6,226 nt of DNA. It comes from Bacillota bacterium. GTDB taxonomy: Bacteria > Bacillota_E > JAJZYS01 > JAILZS01. Position 1 is the first letter of the stretch, and each line of letters opens with the position of its first letter. The translations under genes were made by a program, and so were the position numbers. Below, one piece after another: positions 1 through 4,931 of the stretch. A model generated the notes under the pieces. It made no database searches. It was not told the origin of the DNA and saw only the letters and a program-made list of their open reading frames with translations. Location: assembly GCA_021817625.1 (NCBI GenBank), contig JAKASY010000134.1:1-6226 (forward strand), given 5' to 3'.

Positions 1-4
1 CCTG

Positions 5-12
5 CTCCTTCC
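5..12 (-). promoter_or_regulatory. Shine-Dalgarno site of a gene starting just beyond the left edge
   Basis: Read on the minus strand this is GGAAGGAG, followed by only four bases (CAGG) before the window ends. A start codon at normal spacing would lie a few bases outside. It is on the same strand as the BMP-family binding-protein gene and about 100 bases past its stop. BMP proteins usually head an operon with an ABC ATPase and two permeases, so the missing gene is plausibly the ATPase or a permease. That identity is inference from context. Confidence 0.5.
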
Positions 13-20
13 GGAACGCC

Positions 21-44
21 GCCTGTCCACGCCACGGTGGAGGC
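21..44 (-). promoter_or_regulatory. small imperfect hairpin in the intercistronic gap
   Basis: GCCT at 21-24 pairs with AGGC at 41-44. After a two-base bulge, CCAC at 27-30 pairs with GTGG at 37-40, leaving a six-base loop. It lies between the strong hairpin at 53-90 and the edge-proximal ribosome-binding site. In DNA this GC-rich a short stem may be chance. Confidence 0.25.
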
Positions 45-52
45 CTATACGG

Positions 53-90
53 CGCCGGCGCGCCCGCATCCTGTGCGGTGCGCGCCGGCG
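53..90 (-). promoter_or_regulatory. strong GC-rich hairpin downstream of the BMP-protein gene
   Basis: Bases 53-63 pair perfectly with 80-90 (11 bp). Base 79 is bulged, then 64-68 pair with 74-78 (5 bp), closing a five-base loop at 69-73. The stem begins 24 bases past the stop codon of the minus-strand binding-protein gene. No T-run follows on the minus strand (CCGTATAGGCCT), so it is not a classical intrinsic terminator. A known role for such hairpins after binding-protein genes is to protect the upstream mRNA, or partly stop transcription, so that the binding protein outnumbers the membrane components. A U-less terminator is the alternative. Confidence 0.55.
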
Positions 91-114
91 GCATCCCGAA
101 CGTCCCCTGCGGCC

Positions 115-1164
115 TCAGTAGGTGGTCGGGACCTTGATCTTGCCGTTCTCGATCTCGACCTTGAGGGCGTTCACCTTGGCGATGATGCTCTTGGGCACGC
201 CGGCCATGGGCGCGGCCATGCCCACGCCGCCCTGGGCCATGGAGAAGTAGTCGATGGCGCCGCCGTGCCAGGTGCCGTGCAGGGCGGCGGCGATCTCGTC
301 GTAGACGGCCACGTTCACGCGCTTGAGGGCGCTCGTCAGCACGTTCTTCGGCGCCAGGTAGGCCTGGTTGGCGTCAACGCCCAGAGCGTAGAAGCCGTGC
401 GTCTTCGCGGCGTCGATCGTGCCGAGGCCCGTGTCGCCGGCGACCGGGAAGACGATGTCGGCGCCCTCGCTGTGCAGCGTCAGGGTGGCCTGCTCGCCGC
501 CGGACACGTCGGTGAAGCTGTTGACGAACACGGGCGTCAGCACCTTGCCAGCGGGGTCGGCGTGCTTGTAGCCGGCCATGAAGCCCGCGATGTAGGCGTT
601 CACGGGCGGCTCGGCGATGCCGCCGACCACGCCGACGACGCCGTCATGGGTGAGCCCGGGCAGGTGGAAGCTCTTGTCCGCCTCGATGTAGCCGCAGAGC
701 GCGCCCGCCAGGTAGGCGCCCTGCTGGGCGTCGAAGATCACATTGGAAACGTTGGGGTAGCCCGACACGGGCGAGACCGTGGAGTCGACGAGCACGAACT
801 TGGTCTTCGGGAACTCCTTCGCCACCGTCTGGACGGCCGACGTCTCCTCGAAGCTGATCCCGATCACCATGTTGTAGCCCTCTTTGGCGTACCTGGTGAG
901 ATCGGGCACGTAGTCGCCGCTTCCCTGGGTGAGGACGTAGGAGATGCTGACGCCGAGCTTCTTGTGGGCCTGCACCAGCCCCTGGTACGAGAGCTCGATG
1001 AAGCCGTGGTCGTCGAGGACCGGGCCGGGCTCCACGATGCCGACACGGAAGCTCGCGTTCGATGCGCGGTGGTGCGCCGGGGCCGCGAAGGCGGCGACCG
1101 AAACGCCGGCCGTCAGTGCCGCAGAAAGGCCTAGGGCCAACGCACCACGAGCACGATTGCGCAC
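115..1164 (-). CDS. BMP-family (Med/PnrA-like) ABC transporter substrate-binding protein
   Basis: This is a 349-aa extracytoplasmic binding protein of the basic membrane protein family, whose studied members (such as Treponema PnrA) capture purine nucleosides for an ABC importer. I chose the GTG start at 1164 because AGGAGGT lies six bases upstream; a longer reading from 1215 has no such support. Residues 1-27 form a Sec signal peptide: RNRAR, a hydrophobic stretch, then AFA before an Ala-Pro mature end. Family marks are LDDHGF near 50-55 followed by YQGL, a central GVVGGIAEPPVNAYIAGF stretch, GADIVFPVAGDTGLG, and GVDANQ at 262-267 before VLTSALKR. Oddly there is no lipobox cysteine, although Gram-positive homologues are usually lipoproteins. 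A nucleoside hydrolase is divergent from it, and a ribokinase lies further right, which supports a nucleoside ligand. The exact ligand is inferred. The permease and ATPase genes are not in the window. Confidence 0.93.
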   Translation of the reverse strand: MRNRARGALALGLSAALTAGVSVAAFAAPAHHRASNASFRVGIVEPGPVLDDHGFIELSYQGLVQAHKKLGVSISYVLTQGSGDYVPDLTRYAKEGYNMVIGISFEETSAVQTVAKEFPKTKFVLVDSTVSPVSGYPNVSNVIFDAQQGAYLAGALCGYIEADKSFHLPGLTHDGVVGVVGGIAEPPVNAYIAGFMAGYKHADPAGKVLTPVFVNSFTDVSGGEQATLTLHSEGADIVFPVAGDTGLGTIDAAKTHGFYALGVDANQAYLAPKNVLTSALKRVNVAVYDEIAAALHGTWHGGAIDYFSMAQGGVGMAAPMAGVPKSIIAKVNALKVEIENGKIKVPTTY

Positions 1165-1170
1165 TTGCAA

Positions 1171-1177
1171 ACCTCCT
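1171..1177 (-). promoter_or_regulatory. ribosome-binding site fixing the BMP-protein start
   Basis: The minus strand reads AAAGAGGAGGT, then TTGCAA, then GTG. This is a near-ideal anti-16S match with six-base spacing. It selects the GTG at 1164 over the in-frame ATG at 1215, and it puts the positively charged start of the signal peptide at residue 2. Confidence 0.85.
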
Positions 1178-1201
1178 CTTTCGTTATGGCGAAGCAGGTG
1201 G

Positions 1202-1211
1202 CCCTGCAGGG
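1202..1211. promoter_or_regulatory. 10-bp palindrome, possible operator
   Basis: CCCTGCAGGG is a perfect palindrome. It lies between the possible -10 element at 1229-1234 and the start of the minus-strand binding-protein gene, in its presumed 5' leader. Such a place would suit a repressor site, but one short GC-rich palindrome without a second copy is weak evidence. Confidence 0.2.
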
Positions 1212-1227
1212 GCATGCCTCTTCGTCG

Positions 1228-1234
1228 GATAATA
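1228..1234. promoter_or_regulatory. possible -10 element(s) in the divergent spacer
   Basis: This is the most AT-rich patch between the divergent binding-protein and nucleoside-hydrolase genes. On the minus strand 1234-1229 reads TATTAT, one mismatch from TATAAT, giving a leader of roughly 55-60 bases for the binding protein. On the plus strand 1228-1233 reads GATAAT, also one mismatch. No convincing -35 box is seen at 16-18 bases for either direction. If real, it would tie the two nucleoside genes to one control region. Confidence 0.35.
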
Positions 1235-1298
1235 CGTTGCCCGTCGACATAAATCCTGCGCGGCCGCCAGCGCTCCCGAGGCGCGGGGGCCGGGCGCG

Positions 1299-1325
1299 TT
1301 TGGGCTGTTTGGGGGCTTTGGGCGA
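1299..1325 (+). repeat. three tandem TTTGGGNNN units ending at a start codon
   Basis: TTTGGG begins at 1299, 1308 and 1317, an exact nine-base period (TTTGGGCTG, TTTGGGGGC, TTTGGGCGA), and the third unit abuts the ATG of the nucleoside hydrolase. The repeat is in frame with that ATG and would read Phe-Gly-X three times. However, no start codon exists upstream in that frame back to the TAA at 1230-1232, so it is leader, not coding. The G-runs probably serve as a weak ribosome-binding site. Confidence 0.5.
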
Positions 1326-2252
1326 ATGATGTATTGGCTGGACGTGGATACCGGAATCGACGACGCGGTGGCGCTCTGCGCGGCGGCGGGGCTCCTTCCG
1401 GACGCCGCGCTCCTTTGCGTGAGCGCGGTCGCAGGCAACGTAGGCCTTGCGGCCGTGGCGGAGAACACGCGCCGCGTCCTCGCCGCCGCCGGCCGCGGCG
1501 ACGTCGACGTGTACGCCGGCGCCGACCGCCCGCTCGTCCGGCCCATGGTCGACGCCGCCTACGTGCACGGCGAGAGCGGCCTCGGCGCGGTCACGCTGCC
1601 CGGGGCGACGCGGCCCGTGGCGGGCGGCCTGCTCGACCTCCTCGAGCGCCTGCGCGCGCTTCCCGACCGGTCTTTGTGCCTGGTCGCGACCGGCCCGCTC
1701 ACGAACATCGCCCTTATCTGCCGGCTCGCGCCCGACGTCCTCAGGCGGACGCTCGCGCGCACGGTTTGGATGGGCGGCGGCCGCGGCATCGGCAACATCA
1801 CCGTGGCGGCGGAGTTCAACGCCTTCGCAGACCCGGAGGCCGCGGCGATCGCGCTCGACGTCCTGGCGCCGGTCACGGTGGTGGACCTCAACACCACCCA
1901 CCGCGCCTACCTCACGCCCGAGGAGGTGGCCGCCCTCGGCCGCCTGCCCGGAGCGCTCGGGCCGCTGGCACAGCGCATCCTGGAGGACCCCGTCTACGGC
2001 GGCCCGCACCCCGGCCACGAGAACCACCACGTGGTCGTGCACGACGCCGTCGCCCTGCTCGAGGCCGTGCGCCCCGGCTCCATGTTCGCCGTGCGGCGCG
2101 AGCGCGTGGCGGTCGACCTGAGCGGCGGCCCCAGCTACGGCGCCACCCTGGTCGGGCGCAAGGCGAACGGTCCCGAGGCGGACTGGCCCGAGGAGCCCGA
2201 CCGCGCCCGCTTCGCCGCGCTCCTGGCCGAAGCCCTGGGCTCGGGCCGCTGA
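1326..2252 (+). CDS. inosine/uridine-preferring nucleoside hydrolase
   Basis: The 308-aa protein matches the usual length of the IUNH family, which hydrolyses the N-glycosidic bond of ribonucleosides to free base and ribose in the cytoplasm. The calcium-site motif is at the N-terminus: D6-V-D8-T-G-I-D12-D13 (Thr where many members have Pro). It is followed by AGN with Asn38, HGESGLG at 81-87, ATGPLTN at 121-127, MGG at 149-151, E163-F-N165 before DPEAA, and VH239-D240-AVAL near the C-terminus. By comparison with the Crithidia enzyme, D8, D12, D13, N38, N165 and D240 should hold Ca2+ and ribose, with H239 near the leaving base. The start is ATG at 1326; an ATG directly follows at 1329 and either could be used. 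Binding-protein and ribokinase neighbours fit nucleoside salvage. Base preference cannot be read from sequence alone. Confidence 0.94.
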   Translation: MMYWLDVDTGIDDAVALCAAAGLLPDAALLCVSAVAGNVGLAAVAENTRRVLAAAGRGDVDVYAGADRPLVRPMVDAAYVHGESGLGAVTLPGATRPVAGGLLDLLERLRALPDRSLCLVATGPLTNIALICRLAPDVLRRTLARTVWMGGGRGIGNITVAAEFNAFADPEAAAIALDVLAPVTVVDLNTTHRAYLTPEEVAALGRLPGALGPLAQRILEDPVYGGPHPGHENHHVVVHDAVALLEAVRPGSMFAVRRERVAVDLSGGPSYGATLVGRKANGPEADWPEEPDRARFAALLAEALGSGR

Positions 2253-2267
2253 CCTCGCGCTACCCTG

Positions 2268-2855
2268 TCAGGCGTCCTGCCAGCGGCGCAGGATCTGCTT
2301 CACCATCACCGCCGTGGCCCCCCACAGCCGTCCCTCGGGCAGGCCGAACACGGGCCACGCGCCCATGCGCAGGCTTTGCGGCGGCCTGCGCTCCCAGCGG
2401 GCGGCTGCCGCGAGCTCGGCGCGCGAGCGCAGGAACACCCGCGCCACCTCGGCCGACGAGGGGCGCAGATCGGTGGGCGTGACCGGCGCGGTGAGGGCGG
2501 CCACCACCGGCTGCACGGCGAAGCCGCTCACCGGGATCGCCACGGGCGCGAGGTAGCCGAGGACCCGCACCCAGCCGGGGGCGAGCCCGATCTCTTCCTC
2601 CGCCTCCCGCAGCGCGCACGCTGCGGCGTCCGCGTCGCCGGCCTCCATGGCGCCGCCCGGGAAGGCGAACTGGCCGGCGTGACGGCCCCCGCCGCCGCTG
2701 CGCTCGATGAACAGGAGACGCCACTCGCCGTCGCCACCCTCGGCCGGCGGCCAGAGGGTGGCGAGCACGGCGGCCGGACGCCCGGCCGGCAGGGCGGGCG
2801 GTGCCTCGATGAGGCGCAGGCGCGGCAGCGTCGTGCCCGCAGGCCCGTCGCTCAC
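2268..2855 (-). CDS. NudL-like CoA pyrophosphatase (Nudix hydrolase)
   Basis: A 195-aa protein, close to the 192 aa of E. coli NudL. The family splits coenzyme A and its derivatives into 3',5'-ADP and 4'-phosphopantetheine using Mg2+ or Mn2+. The family-specific lead-in is visible at 47-68 (LLFIERS, then RH-x-GQ, then AFPGG), followed by the Nudix helix R83-E84-A-E-E87-E88-I-G-L at 83-91. E84, E87 and E88 are the expected metal ligands. Spacing across the box, including AMEAGDAD, matches NudL rather than the generic Nudix pattern. The start is GTG at 2855, with an AGGGG motif six bases upstream; no other start lies before the domain. It is the second gene of a minus-strand pair, 36 bases after the stop of the uncharacterised 260-aa gene. 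Its end faces the nucleoside hydrolase with only 15 bases between stops. Confidence 0.88.
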   Translation of the reverse strand: MSDGPAGTTLPRLRLIEAPPALPAGRPAAVLATLWPPAEGGDGEWRLLFIERSGGGGRHAGQFAFPGGAMEAGDADAAACALREAEEEIGLAPGWVRVLGYLAPVAIPVSGFAVQPVVAALTAPVTPTDLRPSSAEVARVFLRSRAELAAAARWERRPPQSLRMGAWPVFGLPEGRLWGATAVMVKQILRRWQDA

Positions 2856-2891
2856 GGTGCGCCCCTGCCTTCGCTCACGACCGAAGGAGCG

Positions 2892-3674
2892 TCATGCGCC
2901 GCGCTCCGCGTGCTCGAACCAGGCGGGCCAGGCGCGCGCCAGGTGGCGCTCACGCATGAAGTTCAGCGCCCGGCGCGCACCGTGAAACGACGCCGCCATG
3001 GCCTCGAGCTCGGCGGACCAGGCGGGCGCGGTCGCCTCATACTGCACGGCCGCCGCCCGATACAGGCCCTGGCCCTCCTGCTCCCACTGGCCGATCTCCC
3101 GGCCGCGACGGTCGACCACGTGCTCCGGATGGACGCCGGCCAGGAAGAGGTGCGTATCGGCCATGCGTCGCAGGAGGTCGCCCGCCACCTCGCCCGTCGC
3201 GTACTCGAGGCCGTGCCGAAGGCTGTTCGGATCGAGGTCGCTCAGGCGAACGTGGCGCACGCGGCCGCGCTCGTCCCGCACCACGAGGTGCTGCGGCCGA
3301 AGGCGCGTGAAGGCGGTGAGCAGGCCCTCGAGCTCGGATCGCAGGCGCGGGTCCCTCAGGGTCGAGCGGGCGAGCGGCGCGTCGAGGACCGGCACCACCT
3401 CGCGCGGTCCCGTCCAGTCCGGGATCGGCGGCAGCGCTTCGAGGTCCCGCGCCGCCTGGCGCAGGTAGAGGGCGAAGAGCAGCCAGGGCGAGACCGTCGG
3501 GCCGCTCTCGCGCTCGTCGAGGCGCGCGAGCGCCTCGGGGTGGTCGAGCGCCGCCTGCAGATAGCCGCCGTCGCTGGCGAGGCGCCGCCGACGCTCCGCC
3601 GGCGGCAGATCGTCGTCCATGAGCGAGGCGAGAAAGTCGATGTCGACCTCCGTCGGGCGGGCGCGGAAGGTCAT
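2892..3674 (-). CDS. uncharacterised 260-aa soluble protein, first gene of a pair with the Nudix gene
   Basis: I do not recognise a named family. The protein lacks a signal peptide and membrane segments and is rich in Arg, Leu and Ala, so it is probably cytoplasmic. Visible landmarks are an acidic N-terminus (EVDIDFLASLMDDD), VSPWLLFALYLRQAARDL at 61-78, RLRPQHLVVRDERGRVRHVRLSDLDPNSLRHG at about 124-155 (given here only as a region), THLFLAGVHPEHVV at 174-187, and LYRAAA at 204-209. The LFLxGxxPExV element followed by a YRxAA segment reminds me of an uncharacterised bacterial family, from memory only. I chose ATG at 3674 because GGGGGGA lies just upstream. The frame stays open far upstream, but codons there are poor in GC at the third position. 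The 36-base gap to the downstream CoA pyrophosphatase suggests cotranscription; a functional link is unproven. Confidence 0.72.
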   Translation of the reverse strand: MTFRARPTEVDIDFLASLMDDDLPPAERRRRLASDGGYLQAALDHPEALARLDERESGPTVSPWLLFALYLRQAARDLEALPPIPDWTGPREVVPVLDAPLARSTLRDPRLRSELEGLLTAFTRLRPQHLVVRDERGRVRHVRLSDLDPNSLRHGLEYATGEVAGDLLRRMADTHLFLAGVHPEHVVDRRGREIGQWEQEGQGLYRAAAVQYEATAPAWSAELEAMAASFHGARRALNFMRERHLARAWPAWFEHAERGA

Positions 3675-3893
3675 GGCCGCATCCCCCCAATCACCTACGC
3701 GCCTTGCGCGGTGGACCTCATGGTAGCCGTCGCGAACGAACCTGACCACCGGCCGCCCATGGACGTCAGGAGCGACAGGCACTGTGGCGGGGGGCCGCCG
3801 GCGATCGGCGACGGTCGGGTACACCGTGCTCGCGCTGGCGCCCTCGCACCCCGTCGCAGGCGGTCGAACGCCTCCGATCAGGGCGCTGTGCAG

Positions 3894-3910
3894 GTGGCCG
3901 GCCGGGCCAC
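3894..3910. repeat. short inverted repeat in the divergent spacer
   Basis: GTGGCC at 3894-3899 is the reverse complement of GGCCAC at 3905-3910, with five bases between. It could be a regulator site for either flanking gene, or a small hairpin. At this GC content a six-base repeat may be chance. Confidence 0.2.
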
Positions 3911-3988
3911 GGAGAACGCATGCGCGGGAGTATGGCGTTCGGGCAAGGTCGAGGTATGTTTGACACGTCGCGGGCCATGCCCGGCGGC

Positions 3989-3996
3989 GGAGGGGG
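3989..3996 (+). promoter_or_regulatory. ribosome-binding site fixing the P-loop/Asp23 start
   Basis: GGAGGGGG ends five bases before the GTG at 4002. It picks this GTG out of a frame that stays open far upstream. The start is also supported because the next codons directly give the hydrophobic strand and Walker A motif expected at the N-terminus of a P-loop protein. Confidence 0.75.
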
Positions 3997-4001
3997 CGGA
4001 C

Positions 4002-4931
4002 GTGGAGGTCATCGCCCTGGTCGGGGCGAGCGGGACGGGCAAGAGCCACCGCGCGGCGGCCGTGGCCGCGTCGGTGGGCGCGAGCGTACTCGTGGATGAC
4101 GGGCTGGTGATCGTCGCGGGCAACATCGTCGCCGGCAAGAGCGCCAAGCGCGAGGCCACCAAGATGGCGGCCGTGCGGCGGGCGATCTTCCAGCGCGACG
4201 AGGACGCCTTGGCGGCCCGCTTGGCCGTGGTCGAGGCGTCGCCCGCTCGCGTGCTCGTGATCGGCACCTCGCGCTCGATGGTGCAGCGCATCGCCGACCG
4301 CCTGGGCCTGCCGCCGCCGGGCCGGATTGTGCGCATCGAGGAGGTGGCTGCGCCGGACGAGATCGGGGTCGCCCGCCACATCCGGCGCACCGAGGGAAAG
4401 CATGTCATCCCGGCGCCGACGCTTCAGGTCAAGCGCGGCTTCTCGGGCTACCTCGTCGATCCCCTCCGCCTCCTGTTCCGCTCCGCCCACGGGCGCGCGC
4501 ACGAGGTCGAGAAGTCGATCGTGCGCCCGACCTACAGCGCGCTCGGGCGGTTCAGCATCGACGACCGCGCCGTCGCCCAGGTGGCCTCGCTGTCGGCGCT
4601 TCGACGCGGAGCGGAGAGGGTGCACCGCGTGAGCGTGCGGGCCAGCGACGAGGGCGTGGAGCTCAGCCTGGAGGTCGACCTGCGCGGCGCCCGCGATGTG
4701 CTCGGCCGCATGGCCCGCGCCCAGGCGGGGCTCGCCCGCGACGTGGAGCGCCTGACCGCGCTGAACGTCCTGCGCGTCGACCTCAGCCTGCACGCCCTCG
4801 AGGTGCCGCGTCGCCACCTCCGCCGTCACGCGTCGTCAGGCCGGCCAGCGCGAGACCGCGCGCACGCGCGAACGCCGAAAGCTCCGCCGCCGTCGGCTGG
4901 GCGCTCTGGGCGCCGGGCCGGGTGGCGGTGA
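4002..4931 (+). CDS. P-loop NTPase domain fused to an Asp23/Gls24 domain
   Basis: The 309-aa protein starts with a hydrophobic strand and a Walker A motif, G8-ASGTGKS15. VLVDDGL follows at 29-35, and a second strand, RVLVIGTS, at 83-90. A middle block at about 130-155 (EGKHVIP, then GFSGYLVDPL) is one I recall from Clostridia proteins of this build. Residues from about 180 to 268 resemble Asp23/Gls24: GRFSIDDRAVAQVA, a VHRVSVR strand, VELSLEVDL, and LTALNVLRVDLSLHALEV. Asp23 proteins are linked to envelope or alkaline stress in Gram-positive bacteria; what the fused NTPase does is unknown to me. The last 41 residues are Arg/Ala/Pro-rich and lie antisense to the ribokinase gene, so they look like read-through rather than domain. 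The gene probably stands alone in its transcript. Nucleotide binding is inferred from the motif; hydrolysis is not shown. Confidence 0.82.
   Translation: MEVIALVGASGTGKSHRAAAVAASVGASVLVDDGLVIVAGNIVAGKSAKREATKMAAVRRAIFQRDEDALAARLAVVEASPARVLVIGTSRSMVQRIADRLGLPPPGRIVRIEEVAAPDEIGVARHIRRTEGKHVIPAPTLQVKRGFSGYLVDPLRLLFRSAHGRAHEVEKSIVRPTYSALGRFSIDDRAVAQVASLSALRRGAERVHRVSVRASDEGVELSLEVDLRGARDVLGRMARAQAGLARDVERLTALNVLRVDLSLHALEVPRRHLRRHASSGRPARDRAHARTPKAPPPSAGRSGRRAGWR

Larger units (their letters stand above)
3675..4001. other. gene-free divergent spacer
   Basis: This 327-base stretch separates the uncharacterised minus-strand gene from the plus-strand P-loop/Asp23 gene and must hold their promoters. 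All long frames here look like read-through: compositions are odd and third-position GC falls. TTGACA occurs at 3960-3965, but no -10 box follows at 16-18 bases. TATGTT at 3955-3960 is a weak possible -10 for the plus-strand gene. A six-base inverted repeat lies at 3894-3910. No tRNA, riboswitch or small gene could be supported. Confidence 0.6.

Noticed and set aside
37..1134. A 365-codon plus-strand frame opposite the binding-protein gene.
   Set aside because: Composition is typical of an antisense shadow (Gly/His/Ala/Val/Arg-rich), with no motifs, and the opposite strand encodes a clear BMP-family protein.
1230..1325. An upstream extension of the nucleoside hydrolase through the Phe-Gly repeat.
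   Set aside because: There is no ATG, GTG or TTG in that frame between the TAA at 1230-1232 and the ATG at 1326, and the protein already starts at the family's normal position.
2275..2293. TCCTGC/GCAGGA inverted repeat as a terminator for the nucleoside hydrolase gene.
   Set aside because: The six-base stem lies inside the end of the Nudix coding region and is not followed by a T-run, so chance is as likely.
3960..3988. A perfect TTGACA at 3960-3965 as the -35 box of a plus-strand promoter.
   Set aside because: The bases 16-18 downstream are GGCGGC-like with no -10 similarity, and the hexamer lies too close to the start at 4002.
2376..4001. A long open plus-strand frame running into the P-loop/Asp23 gene, suggesting a much longer N-terminus.
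   Set aside because: It is antisense to the Nudix and 260-aa genes, is low in complexity, and a strong ribosome-binding site with a Walker A motif close behind marks the true start at 4002.
2892..4829. A single minus-strand frame open for 645 codons, which could suggest one large protein.
   Set aside because: Only its last 260 codons look like a protein with a ribosome-binding site. The rest is antisense to the P-loop/Asp23 gene or lies in the spacer, and has the His/Arg/Ala-rich composition of GC-rich shadow frames.
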